Made by a program: the position numbers and the translations under genes
Notes under the pieces: model-generated
Databases searched by the model: none
Seen by the model: only the letters and a program-made list of their open reading frames with translations
Told to the model about the DNA's origin: nothing
Assembly: GCA_026005035.1 (NCBI GenBank)
Contig: BPKH01000004.1
Location: forward strand, 124,001 to 188,000
Direction of reading: 5' to 3'
DNA: 64,000 nucleotides
Source of the DNA: Porticoccaceae bacterium
Lineage (GTDB): Bacteria; Pseudomonadota; Gammaproteobacteria; Pseudomonadales; Porticoccaceae
Part shown: one piece after another, positions 1 through 8,487 of the stretch
Layout: the number at the start of each line of letters is the position of its first letter
How positions within the stretch are numbered: position 1 is the stretch's first letter

Positions 1-1
1 G

Positions 2-547
2 TTTTATTTCTTGAGCGGCGATGTCGAGCTGCTCGAGCAGGTCGAGCGCGAGCTCATCGCCGCCGGCATTCCCGAAGAGCAGATCCACACCCTGAGCGAA
101 GCGGAAGCGGAGCTTGAGGAACACCACTTGCGCCCGGTGAGCGACTTCATGAAGACCGACGTGATCTGGCGAGGACTGCAGGGGTTCGCGGTGGGGGTGG
201 TGGTCTCCACCGCCATCCTCGGCCTCACCGCCGCCTTCGACTGGTGGCGCTCGGTGGGCTGGACCCCCTTCGTCTACCTGGCGGTCGCCGCTCTCGGCTT
301 TTGTACCTGGGAGGGGGGATTCCTCGGCTTTCAGGAGCGCAATCACCGCTTCGACCGCTTCCAGGCGGCGCTGCGGGCCGGCCGCCACCTGTTTTTCGTC
401 GACGTGACGCCCGACCAGGTGCCCCTGCTTGAGCAGGTGGTCGCCCGCTATCCCGCGCTGGAGCGCGCCGGCTCGGGTGGCGGCATGCCCCAGTGGGTGG
501 TCAACGCCCAGCGGCGCTTCAAGCAGTTCCTGCGCTGGGCTCCCTGA
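2..547 (+). CDS. Small membrane protein of unknown function, 5' end cut by the window edge
   Basis: The frame is already open at the first bases of the window. A TTG at 11 is the first possible start, but the preceding codons read FYFL, which looks like the conserved beginning of a family whose members start with a short YFL-type strand, so the true start probably lies outside the window. About 60 soluble residues (with QIHTLSE and a TDVI motif) are followed by two hydrophobic segments near residues 55-77 and 87-105 and a soluble tail of about 70 residues. It resembles DUF1269-like gammaproteobacterial membrane proteins, but that is recollection of a pattern. Function unknown. Confidence 0.7.
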   Translation, partial: FYFLSGDVELLEQVERELIAAGIPEEQIHTLSEAEAELEEHHLRPVSDFMKTDVIWRGLQGFAVGVVVSTAILGLTAAFDWWRSVGWTPFVYLAVAALGFCTWEGGFLGFQERNHRFDRFQAALRAGRHLFFVDVTPDQVPLLEQVVARYPALERAGSGGGMPQWVVNAQRRFKQFLRWAP

Positions 548-553
548 ACCGGC

Positions 554-802
554 TCAGAGGGGGTCGTCGACGCGGCGGGTCGGCTCGTCGGGAAGGTGGT
601 CCACCCGGCCGTCGGCGTGGACCACCGCCCGCCGCCCGGTGCGCGGGTCGCGCATCCCGACCCGCGCTTCCTGAAACAGGGGCTGACGGACCCAGACGAC
701 CTCCCAGCCGAAGTTCTCGAGCTCCTTCATCGCTCGGGTTTGCTCGGGAGAGAGGGGCTTTTTGCGCTGCTCCCCCGCCCGTAGTTTGCGTCGTTCTCGC
801 AT
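554..802 (-). CDS. Conserved small hypothetical protein, 82 aa
   Basis: An ATG-started 82-residue protein with a strongly basic N terminus (MRERRKLR), a middle containing [13 protein letters not shown] and an end reading like a short beta domain ([18 protein letters not shown]). Short proteins with a basic start and an E-x-FGW-E core recur in Gammaproteobacteria without known function. It converges on the upstream membrane protein with a 6-base gap. No signal peptide, membrane segment or metal motif is visible. It may bind nucleic acid given its charge, but nothing proves this. Confidence 0.65.
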   Translation of the reverse strand: MRERRKLRAGEQRKKPLSPEQTRAMKELENFGWEVVWVRQPLFQEARVGMRDPRTGRRAVVHADGRVDHLPDEPTRRVDDPL

Positions 803-867
803 CGCTCGGCATCCTTTGCACCCCTCGCATTATGGGCCAGGGCGGTTGCGCCGCCAACGGGAGCGCC

Positions 868-897
868 TTGGCCGCATCCAAGGCGCTTGGGTAGAAT
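868..897 (+). promoter_or_regulatory. Probable sigma70 promoter of maeB
   Basis: TTGGCC at 868-873 and TAGAAT at 892-897 are separated by 18 bases and end 35 bases before the maeB start codon. The -10 is a good match and the -35 is weak. The promoter lies in the gap between two divergent genes. Confidence 0.4.
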
Positions 898-932
898 GGC
901 CCACCCTCCGCGCACCGAGCAGGGACTCTGCG

Positions 933-3235
933 ATGACCGATGACTCTTTCCGGGAGAGCGCGCTGCGCTACCACCGCGAGCCCGTCCCCGGCAAACTCGC
1001 CATCCGCCCCACCAAGCCGTTGGCCAACAAGCGGGACCTGTCCCGCGCCTACTCCCCCGGGGTGGCCTATCCCTGCGAGGTGATCGCCCAGAATCCGGCC
1101 GCCGTGGCCGAGCTCACCGCTCGGGGCAACCTGGTGGCGGTGGTGACCAACGGCACCGCCGTGCTCGGCCTCGGCGACATCGGCCCCCTGGCCGCCAAGC
1201 CGGTGATGGAAGGCAAGGCGGTGCTTTTCAAGAAATTCGCCGACATCGACGTCTTCGACATCGAGGTGGCGGAGACCGACGTCGACCGCTTCGTGGAGGT
1301 GGTCGCGCCGCCCTGCGAGCCCACCTTCGGGGGCATCAATCTCGAGGACATCAAGGCGCCGGAGTGCTTCGAGATCGAGCGCAAGCTGCGGGAGCGGATG
1401 CGCATTCCGGTCTTCCACGACGACCAGCACGGCACGGCCATCATCTCGGCGCGGCGGTGCTACAACGGCGTTGCGAGCTGGTGGGCAAGGAATCGGCGAC
1501 GTGAAGACTCGTGATCCGGTGCGGGCGCGGCGGCCATCGCCTGCGTCGGATCTCTCGTGAGCATGGGCGCTGCGCAAGAGAACAGTCGATCATGCTCGAC
1601 TCCCAGGGGGTCATCCACCAGGGGCGCACCGGAGGACATGAATCCCTGGAAGGCCGCCTATGCCGCGGACACCGAGGCGCGCACTCTGGCCGAGGCCATC
1701 GAGGGCGCGGACCTCTTTCTCGGGCCTCTCCGGGCCGGCGTGCTGACCCGCGACATGGTGCAAGAAGATGGCCCGCGAACCCCCTCATCTTCGCCATGGC
1801 CAACCCCGACCCGGAGATCCGCCCGAGGTCGCGAAGGCGGCGCGGCCCGACGTGATCATCGCCACCGGCCGTCGCGACTACCCCAACCAGGTCAACAACG
1901 TGCTTGTTTCCCCTTCATCTTCCGCGGCGCGCTCGACGTGCGGGCCACCACCATCAACGATGGAGATGAAGATCGCCGCGGCCAAGGCCCTCGCCGCCCT
2001 CGCCCACCGCGAGGACGTGCACCGACGGCGGTGGCTCGAAGGCCTACGTGGGCGACCGGAGCCTGAAGTTCGGCCCCGACTATCTCATCCCCAAGCCCTT
2101 CGATCGCCCGGGCGCTGCTGCGAGGAGGCGCCCAGCGCCGTGGCCAAGGCCGCCATGGCCACCGGCGTGGCCACGCGGCCCATCGAAGACCTGGACGCCT
2201 ACCGCACGCGGCTCCACTCCTACGTCAGCGGCAGCCGCCTGTTCATGCAGCCGACTATCGAGTTGGCGCGCCGCCACCCGGCGCGGATCGCCCTTCGCCG
2301 AAGGGGAAAACGAAGACGTCCTGCTGGCCATGCAGGCGGTGGTGGACGAGCGGGTGGCGCGCCCCATTCTGCTCGGCCGCCCGGCGGTGATCCAGGCCAA
2401 GATCGAAAAGCTCGGCCTGCGCATCCAGGTCGGCGAGGACGTGGAGATCGTCGACGTGGAAGAGGGCGACGTCGGGGAGAAGTACTGGCGCCACTACCAC
2501 CGCAAGGTGGGGCGCAGCGGCGTATCGGTGGAGGCGGCCAAGACCGCCGTGCACACCAACGCCACGGTCATGGGCGCGCTGCTCGTGGACCTGGGCGAAG
2601 CCGACGGCCTGATCTGCGGCAAGGTGGGCCGCTTCGACGAACACCTCAAGATCCTCACCGGCATTCTCGAGCCGAGCCGGCCCGGCGGCCTGCTCTCCTC
2701 GGTGTGCGTCCTCTTGGTGGAGTCGGGGCCGCTCTTTCTGGCCGACCCCTTCGTCAACGTCGACCCGGACGTGGAACAGGTGGTGCAGATCGCCAAGGAC
2801 GCCATCGCCTTTGCCCGGGGCTTCGACGTCGAGCCCAAGGTGGCCCTGCTTTCCCACTCCAACTTCGGCACTTACGAAGATCCCTCCGCCCTGAAGATGA
2901 AGGAGGCGGCGGCGAGGCTCCGGGCGGAGCTGCCCGACGTGCAGATCGACGGCGAGATGCACGCCCTGTCCGCCTTCAACGCCAAACTGCGCGCCACCAT
3001 TTACGAGGAAAACCGCATCGAGGGGCAGGCCAACGTCCTGGTGATGCCCAACATGGACGCGGCGAGCATCGCCCTCGGCCTCATCCGCTCCCTCACCGAC
3101 GCGCGGCTGGTGGGACCGTTTTTGTTCGGTCTCGCCAAGCCGGCTCATATCCTCATCCCCTCGGTGTCCGGGCGGGGGATCCTCAATATGACCGCCCTGG
3201 CGGTGGCGGACATCCACCACCGCCGGGCTCGCTGA
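933..3235 (+). pseudogene. maeB: NADP-dependent malic enzyme MaeB, frame broken by about ten small indels
   Basis: MaeB decarboxylates malate to pyruvate with NADP. The family carries a malic enzyme domain and a C-terminal phosphotransacetylase-like domain, about 760 residues in E. coli, as here. From 933 to about 1450 the frame is clean and contains [24 protein letters not shown] and [11 protein letters not shown]. Between about 1450 and 2300 the conserved protein can be followed only by hopping between all three frames (for example MLDSQGVIHQGR, EGADLFLG, FAMANPDPEI, GRRDYPNQVNNVL, FIFRGALDV and LKFGPDYLIPKPFD each sit in a different frame from a neighbour). From about 2290 to the stop the phosphotransacetylase-like half is clean. 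Residues are conserved and no larger deletion is seen, so dense sequence error is more likely than decay. Confidence 0.85.
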
Positions 3236-3249
3236 GGCGGGGCCTCCCC

Positions 3250-3912
3250 TCAGCGCTCGGCCGCGCCGCTGCCCTCCTCGAGGCCTTTGAGGAATTCGCC
3301 GAGCCGCCGGCCGGCTTCTTCCGGCGGCAGGCGCTGCCATTCCTCCAACTCCCGCTCCAATTGGGCGGCCCGCTTTTCCGCGTGCCGGGCCGCGCGCTCG
3401 GCGCCCAGGTTCGCGAGGGCGAGGAGCGCGGCGAGGATGCCCAGGGCGATGGCCGCCTTGCGCCGCGGGATGCGGTGGACCTCTTCGCTGGCCACCACCA
3501 ACAGCCAGGTGGCCCAAGCGAGGGCGACGAGCCCGCCCAGGTAGGGGATGATCGCCAGGAGGGCGGCGATGGGGTAGAGGGCGGTGGTGGCAGCCAGGCA
3601 GCGGTATGCGGTCTCGTAGTTTTCCTGCGAGCCGAGCAGCTTCCACACCAGGAGCAAAACGGCCGCCGCCACGAAGGAGCCGAGCACCGCGAAGAGCGGC
3701 ATCAGGACGAGGCCCGCGACCCCCGGCCCCGGCGCGAGGCCGAGGGCTCCGAGGAGCAAGGCGACCACCGCCGCGCAAAGCGCCATGACCGCCACGAAGA
3801 GCACCGGCGGGCCGAAGCCGCCGCTGCGCTCCAGGGCGCGGAAATGGGAGACGGGGTCGACGATCACTTGGCGGGCGTCCTGCCAGATGCGTGCCAGTTG
3901 CTGGGAATTCAT
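3250..3912 (-). CDS. YIP1-family membrane protein
   Basis: A 220-residue integral membrane protein with a soluble N terminus (starting MNSQQLARIWQDARQVI, containing DPVSHFRAL), four or five hydrophobic segments between residues 35 and 165, and a charged, coiled C terminus rich in E and R (RAAQLERELEEWQRL). The DPxxxFRxL lead followed by a compact helical bundle is typical of bacterial YIP1/Yip1-domain proteins, whose role is unclear. The last 50 charged residues are an addition to the usual domain. It converges on maeB with a 14-base gap. Confidence 0.65.
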   Translation of the reverse strand: MNSQQLARIWQDARQVIVDPVSHFRALERSGGFGPPVLFVAVMALCAAVVALLLGALGLAPGPGVAGLVLMPLFAVLGSFVAAAVLLLVWKLLGSQENYETAYRCLAATTALYPIAALLAIIPYLGGLVALAWATWLLVVASEEVHRIPRRKAAIALGILAALLALANLGAERAARHAEKRAAQLERELEEWQRLPPEEAGRRLGEFLKGLEEGSGAAER

Positions 3913-4058
3913 GGCCTTCTCCTTGCCGGGTGGAGGAATGGTCCGAGGGCCTTCCGAGTGTAGTCCTTTCCGGCGGGCCGGTCAGGATCGAGCTGGCGCG
4001 CCCTTTGCAGAAGCGATCCCAGGTGAAGGCGCGGTCCTTCTGCGAAGGGAGGTGGAAG

Positions 4059-4346
4059 ATGTCGGATTCGGGCCTGTGGAGCAAGGAGATGGTGGACCTG
4101 CTCCTCGAGATCAAGCGCCGTGCCCGCGGTCGCCACGGCGTGGCCTTTTCCCTGGCCGAAGAGGGGCTGTTGGCCAGGCTCGCGGCCTTGATGGCGCTCG
4201 AGGATCCGCACCTGTGCGCCCTGATCGAATCCTTCGCCGCGCGGGTGGGAGAGGACTGGTACCGGGAGGTGCGCCGGGCTGGCCGGACGGCCGCGCCGCG
4301 CCAGGCGACGGTGCGCATCTACCGGGGTCGCCCCGTCCTCTCCTGA
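4059..4346 (+). CDS. Small hypothetical protein, 95 aa
   Basis: I chose the ATG at 4059 because a strong ribosome binding site (GGGAGGTG) lies just upstream. The frame stays open further upstream but without a convincing start. The protein is predicted soluble and helical: it begins MSDSGLWSKEMVDLLLEIKR, has a leucine/alanine-rich centre (LLARLAALMALEDPHL) and ends in a short basic strand region. No cysteine pairs or catalytic motif are evident and I do not recognise a family. It ends 2 bases before the stop of the convergent permease gene. Confidence 0.55.
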   Translation: MSDSGLWSKEMVDLLLEIKRRARGRHGVAFSLAEEGLLARLAALMALEDPHLCALIESFAARVGEDWYREVRRAGRTAAPRQATVRIYRGRPVLS

Positions 4347-4348
4347 GC

Positions 4349-5155
4349 TCACCAGCGCTGCGCCAGGGTGGCGACGGCCATGGCCAGCACGGCCAGGCTG
4401 AAGGTGCGCTGCAGGCGTGGGCCGGCCAGGAGCGGCGCCAGTCGTTGGCCGGCCCAGAGGCCGGCGAGCCCGCCGCCGAGGAAGGCGAGCGCCAGATCCC
4501 ACGGAAAGCCGTCGCCGAGGGTCGAGGTGGCCGACGCCAGGCCGGCGCCGCCCACGAGGGCGATCACCAGGAGGGAGGTGGCCACCGCCCGGTGGATCGA
4601 CAATCGGGTCACCCAGCGCAAAGCCGGGACGATCAGGAAGCCGCCGCCGATGCCGAAGAGGCCCGCGAGCACCCCGGTGGCGAGCCCGGCTGCCAAGAGC
4701 GCCGCACCGCAGGGCGCGGTGAGGGAAAGCCGCGCCCCCTCCAGGCGGCACAGAGCGATTCCCTCCCCATCGGGGGCGGGATCGGCGCGCACCACCGCCC
4801 CTTCATCGGCGCTTCGCCAGAGCCGCACCGCCACCCAGCAGGAGAGCAGCGCAAAGGCGGTCAGCAGGGTGTGGGGCGCCACCTGCCGCGACAGCCAGAC
4901 CCCGACCGGGGCGGTGGCCATGCCGCCGAGGGCCAAGAGCGCGCCGGCGCGCAGCTCCACGAGGCCCCGCGCCGCCGCCCGCCACGCGCCCACCGCCGCC
5001 ACGGCGGCCACCGCGGCGAGGGAGAGGGGCACTGCTCGCTGCGGGGACAGCCCCAGGCCGAACACCAGCAAGGGAACGGCGAACACCGAACCGCCGCCGC
5101 CGGTGAGCCCGAGGGCGAGTCCGACCGCCACCCCCGCTGGAAACGCGAGCAGCAC
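4349..5155 (-). CDS. TauE/SafE-family permease (sulfite exporter-like)
   Basis: A 268-residue membrane protein with about eight hydrophobic segments in two homologous halves. Both halves show the glycine-rich helix typical of TauE/SafE (DUF81): GLALGLTGGGGSVFAVPLL near the N terminus and GLFGIGGGFLIVPAL in the second half. Family members export sulfite, sulfoacetate or other organic anions. The GTG start at 5155 lies 2 bases past the stop of the persulfide dioxygenase, so the two are translationally linked. Persulfide dioxygenase makes sulfite, so export of sulfite is the natural guess; the substrate is inferred from context only. Confidence 0.85.
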   Translation of the reverse strand: MLLAFPAGVAVGLALGLTGGGGSVFAVPLLVFGLGLSPQRAVPLSLAAVAAVAAVGAWRAAARGLVELRAGALLALGGMATAPVGVWLSRQVAPHTLLTAFALLSCWVAVRLWRSADEGAVVRADPAPDGEGIALCRLEGARLSLTAPCGAALLAAGLATGVLAGLFGIGGGFLIVPALRWVTRLSIHRAVATSLLVIALVGGAGLASATSTLGDGFPWDLALAFLGGGLAGLWAGQRLAPLLAGPRLQRTFSLAVLAMAVATLAQRW

Positions 5156-5157
5156 CT

Positions 5158-5910
5158 CTAGCCCTGCACGCTTTCGGACATCTGCCGGCAGTAGGCGGCC
5201 AGCTGCTCCGGCAGGTCCTCTGGACAGCGGCCGCAGGCCCGATTGCCCGGGACGGCGTGGTCGATGAAGCGGGGATAGGGGAGGTCCAGTGCCGCCATGA
5301 GGGCGATGAACGCTTCTCGCGAGCGGTCGCCGCCGACCCGCGGATTGCGGTCTTTCTCCTGGCGGATGGTGGAGACCCGTCGCTTCTGGTAATCGTGGCC
5401 CGGGTAGACCAGGGTGTCGTCGGGAAGCGCGAACAGGCGCTCGCGGATGCTGTCGTAGAGGGTGGCGGCGTCGCCGTTTTGAAAGTCGGTGCGGCCGCAG
5501 CCGTCGATGAGCAGGGTGTCCCCGGAGAACAGCCGGTCTTCCCACAGGTAACAGAGGTGGTCGTCGGTGTGCCCCGGGGTGTAGAGGGCGGTCAAGCGCA
5601 CCTCCTCTCCCACCTCGATCCGGTCGCCGTCGGCGACGTCGAAGTCGGCGCAGGCCACCCCCGAGTAGCGGGGATAGCCCACCCGGCAGCCGGTCGCCTC
5701 CCGCAGCGCCCTGGCACCGGTGATGTGGTCGGCGTGGACGTGGGTCTCCAGGGTGCATTCCAGGGTCAGACCGAGCTCGGCCAGCACCGCCAGGTCCCGC
5801 TCCACGGTGGGGTAGACCGGATCGATGAGCAGGGCGCGGCGCGTTCGCGAACAGCCGAGCAGATAGGTGTAGGTGGAGGAAAGCGGTTCGAAGAGTTGGC
5901 GAAAGATCAC
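5158..5910 (-). CDS. Persulfide (sulfur) dioxygenase, ETHE1 type
   Basis: A 250-residue metallo-beta-lactamase-fold protein. It carries the metal-site motif THVHADHITGA, a second ligand region TPGHTDDH, SGDTLLIDGCGRTDFQ and YPGHDY. The GCGRTDFQ signature is characteristic of ETHE1-like persulfide dioxygenases as opposed to glyoxalase II. These iron enzymes oxidise glutathione persulfide to sulfite with O2 in sulfide or sulfane-sulfur catabolism. The gene sits between an AraC regulator (28-base gap) and a TauE-type permease (2-base gap) on the same strand, forming a likely persulfide-to-sulfite detoxification operon. No fused rhodanese domain is present. Confidence 0.88.
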   Translation of the reverse strand: MIFRQLFEPLSSTYTYLLGCSRTRRALLIDPVYPTVERDLAVLAELGLTLECTLETHVHADHITGARALREATGCRVGYPRYSGVACADFDVADGDRIEVGEEVRLTALYTPGHTDDHLCYLWEDRLFSGDTLLIDGCGRTDFQNGDAATLYDSIRERLFALPDDTLVYPGHDYQKRRVSTIRQEKDRNPRVGGDRSREAFIALMAALDLPYPRFIDHAVPGNRACGRCPEDLPEQLAAYCRQMSESVQG

Positions 5911-5938
5911 GGCGGGCCTCGCTGGAGAGGTTCCGATT

Positions 5939-6835
5939 CTACCCCGCCGCGGCCGCTCGGCGGTGACTGCTGCGGTAGCCGGCGGGGGAGACGCCGAACA
6001 CCTGTTTGAACTGGCGGGAAAAGTAGAGGGGATCGTCGAGGCCCACCTTGGCGGCCACCTCGGCCAAGGTGCTGTCTGAGGTTTCCAGCAGGTAGCGGGC
6101 GTATTCCATGCGCATGCGGATCAGGTGGCGGATGGGCGGCTGGCCGGCGGCCTCGCGATAGCGGCGGGCGAAGTGGTAGCGGGACAGCCCCGCCTGGCGG
6201 GCGAGGGTTTCCAGGTCGAGCCGTTTGTCCAGGTTCTGGAGCATGAATGCCTGGACGGCGCGCAGATCGAAGTCCCGCCGCCGGTGGCTGCGCGCGCGCT
6301 CCAGGGAGACGGCGAGGCCGGTGAGGAGCGGCTTGAGCATGTTGGCGGCGTGCAGCATGCCGAGCAGGTCGAACCCTTGGCAGCTGGCCTCGAGGAGGGC
6401 CTGAAATTGGCTCCTCAGGGTGGGATCGAGGCCGATCGGCACCACGCTGGCGCGGTCCGGCGGCGCGATCAGGGCCAGGTAATCGCGCGCCCGCTCGCCG
6501 GAAAAGTGGCACCAGTAGATGGACCAGGGGTCTTCTGCCGCGGCCCGATAGCAGTGGCCCACCCCCGGCGGCAGGACCACCAGGTCCCCCGGCCCCACGG
6601 GCAACTGGCGCCCCTCCGCCTCCAGGAGGCCGCGCCCGGCGAAACAGTAGATGAGCAGGTTGTCGTCGTGGCGGCTGCGGGACATCCGGTGGCCGTAGGC
6701 GCGCTCGTAATACCCGCAGGCCAGGGGGAAGCAATCCCGTGCGAGGGGATGGCGGGCCAGGCGGCGCCGGATCACCACCGGCGAGACCACACGGCGGCTG
6801 CGCTCGTCCAGGGGCCAGTCGGAAGGTTGGCTCAT
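5939..6835 (-). CDS. AraC-family transcriptional regulator
   Basis: A 298-residue protein with an AraC-type ligand-binding cupin half (LPVGPGDLVVLPPGVGHCY is the cupin beta-turn) and a C-terminal double helix-turn-helix (LETLARQAGLSRYHFARRY, then LAEVAAKVGLDDPLYFSRQF and VFGVSPAGYR). The ATG at 6835 faces the divergent aldehyde dehydrogenase across 167 bases. AraC proteins such as MmsR of Pseudomonas activate a divergent valine/3-hydroxyisobutyrate operon, which fits the neighbour on that side. The gene is also the probable first gene of the persulfide dioxygenase/permease operon on its own strand, so it could serve either set. Confidence 0.85.
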   Translation of the reverse strand: MSQPSDWPLDERSRRVVSPVVIRRRLARHPLARDCFPLACGYYERAYGHRMSRSRHDDNLLIYCFAGRGLLEAEGRQLPVGPGDLVVLPPGVGHCYRAAAEDPWSIYWCHFSGERARDYLALIAPPDRASVVPIGLDPTLRSQFQALLEASCQGFDLLGMLHAANMLKPLLTGLAVSLERARSHRRRDFDLRAVQAFMLQNLDKRLDLETLARQAGLSRYHFARRYREAAGQPPIRHLIRMRMEYARYLLETSDSTLAEVAAKVGLDDPLYFSRQFKQVFGVSPAGYRSSHRRAAAAG

Positions 6836-7002
6836 GGTACACTGCCCGCCCGCGGCGCGCCTCCAGGGCGCAAGATCGTCCATATGGTGGCAAGAATTTC
6901 TATTATCCGCAACGAGCCGCGGGTGTAACATTTCAAATTGTTGAACAGCCGCCCCCGCGGGCGAGTCGCAGCGCGGCACGTCAGTGCAGCAGGAGAGAAA
7001 GC
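6836..7002. promoter_or_regulatory. Divergent regulatory region between araC-type gene and the acyl-CoA degradation operon
   Basis: This AT-richer gap holds TATTAT at 6901-6906 and a perfect inverted repeat TTCAA (6932-6936) / TTGAA (6941-6945) with a 4-base spacer, about 60 bases before the aldehyde dehydrogenase start. The repeat is a candidate site for the adjacent AraC regulator or another dimeric regulator. A good ribosome binding site (AGGAGAG) precedes the ATG at 7003. No pair of promoter boxes is convincing enough to call. Confidence 0.4.
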
Positions 7003-8430
7003 ATGTCCATCGTGAACGAAATCGACGAAATCGCCCCCACCGATGCCGCCCAGGACATCCACCGGCTCATCGAGCGGGCGCGCAGGGCCCAAGCGGTCGC
7101 CGAGGGGTACAGCCAGGAGCGGGTCGACGAGTTGATCCGGGGCATGGTGTGGGCCGTCTCCCGGCCGGGCGTGGCCGAGAAGATCGCCCAGCACACCGTG
7201 GAGGAGACCCGGCTCGGCGACTACAACGGCAAGTTCACCAAGATCTACACGAAGTGCCGTGCCGCCCTCATGGACATCCTCCCCGACAAGTCGGTGGGGG
7301 TGATCGAGGTGGACGAGGAGCGCAATATCATCAAGATCGCCAAACCGGCCGGGGTGATCGGCGCCCTCACCCCCTCCACCAATCCCGAGGCCACCCCGGT
7401 GATCAAGGCGATCAATGCGGTCAAGGGGCGCAATGCCATCATCATCGCGCCCCACCCCCGCGCCAAGCGCACCAACGCCATGATCGTGCAGCTGATGCGC
7501 GACGCCCTGGACAAGCTGGGCGCTCCGGAGGATCTGGTGATCGCCATCGAGGAGCCCACCCTGGAGAAGACCCAGGAGCTGATGCGCCAGTGCGACCTGA
7601 TCCTCGCCACCGGCGGGCCGGCCATGGTCAAGGCGGCCTACTCGAGCGGCAAGCCGGCCCTCGGCGTCGGCGCAGGAAACGCGGTGATCACCGTGGACGA
7701 CACCGCCGACATCCGCTTCGCCGCGGAGAAGATCCGCATTTCCAAGACCTTCGACCTGGCCGCCTCCTGCTCGGCGGACAACTCGGTGCTCGCCTTCGAC
7801 GCCGTCTACGACCAACTCCTCGAGGCGCTCATCGATGAGGGCGGCTATCTGGCCAACCACGACGAGTATCGGAAGATCGCCGCGGTGCTGTGGGAGGACG
7901 GCCACCTCAACGCCGCCTGCGTGGTCAAGCGCCCCCAGGTGATCGCCGAGATGGCCGGCTTTTCGATCCCCGAGGACCGCAAGTTCATCATCATGCCGGA
8001 GACGGGCGTGGGTCCGGACCACCCCTATTCGGGGGAAAAGCTGTCGGCCATCATGGCCTTCTACCGGGTGCGGGACATCGACGAGGCCATCGCCCTGACC
8101 AACGCGATCCACGACTACCAGGGCAAGGGCCACTCCTGCGGGATCTACTCCAACGACGAGGACAACATCCTCAAATACGCCCTGGGCACTCGCACCGCGC
8201 GGGTGATGGTCAACCAGCCCCAGGCGCCGTCCAACAGTGGCAATCTGTGGAACGGCATGCGCCAGACCTTCTCCCTGGGCTGCGGCACCTGGGGCAACAA
8301 CATCACCACCGAGAACATCTACTGGCGGCACCTGGTGAACATCACCTACGTGTCCAAGCCCCTGCCGGTGCCCAAGGTACTGCCGCCGGACGAAGAGCTG
8401 TTCGGCGACGTGATCGAAAAACTCAAGTGA
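7003..8430 (+). CDS. CoA-acylating aldehyde dehydrogenase (EutE/SauS-like)
   Basis: A 475-residue aldehyde dehydrogenase of the CoA-acylating branch. Visible motifs are GVIGALTPSTNPEATP (cofactor binding), ATGGPAMVKAAYSSGKPALG, and the catalytic cysteine region FDLAASCSADNSVLAFD, which corresponds to the ICASEQS-type motif of acetaldehyde and sulfoacetaldehyde dehydrogenases. Such enzymes turn an aldehyde, CoA and NAD(P) into acyl-CoA. It lacks the residues of true methylmalonate-semialdehyde dehydrogenase MmsA, although it stands where mmsA stands in valine operons. Substrate could be sulfoacetaldehyde, acetaldehyde or methylmalonate semialdehyde; context favours the last, family resemblance the first two. 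Confidence 0.7.
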   Translation: MSIVNEIDEIAPTDAAQDIHRLIERARRAQAVAEGYSQERVDELIRGMVWAVSRPGVAEKIAQHTVEETRLGDYNGKFTKIYTKCRAALMDILPDKSVGVIEVDEERNIIKIAKPAGVIGALTPSTNPEATPVIKAINAVKGRNAIIIAPHPRAKRTNAMIVQLMRDALDKLGAPEDLVIAIEEPTLEKTQELMRQCDLILATGGPAMVKAAYSSGKPALGVGAGNAVITVDDTADIRFAAEKIRISKTFDLAASCSADNSVLAFDAVYDQLLEALIDEGGYLANHDEYRKIAAVLWEDGHLNAACVVKRPQVIAEMAGFSIPEDRKFIIMPETGVGPDHPYSGEKLSAIMAFYRVRDIDEAIALTNAIHDYQGKGHSCGIYSNDEDNILKYALGTRTARVMVNQPQAPSNSGNLWNGMRQTFSLGCGTWGNNITTENIYWRHLVNITYVSKPLPVPKVLPPDEELFGDVIEKLK

Positions 8431-8436
8431 GCAAAC

Positions 8437-8457
8437 CCCCGGGCCTTTGGCCCGGGG
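8437..8457 (+). terminator. GC-rich hairpin after the aldehyde dehydrogenase
   Basis: CCCCGGGCC and GGCCCGGGG form a perfect 9-bp stem around a TTT loop just after the stop codon. There is no T tract after it, so it is more likely an attenuating or mRNA-stabilising hairpin than a full terminator. It would reduce expression of the four downstream genes relative to the first. Confidence 0.55.
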
Positions 8458-8487
8458 CCGGCGGCATCCGTCTGCCAAGGGGGGTTC

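Noticed and set aside
933-3235. Separate malic enzyme and phosphotransacetylase genes
   Set aside because: The two domains are the normal halves of one MaeB protein, and conserved blocks continue through the broken middle.
2255-4318. A 687-codon open frame on the minus strand antisense to maeB and beyond
   Set aside because: High GC removes stop codons by chance; the translation is low-complexity and the real genes on both strands explain the region.
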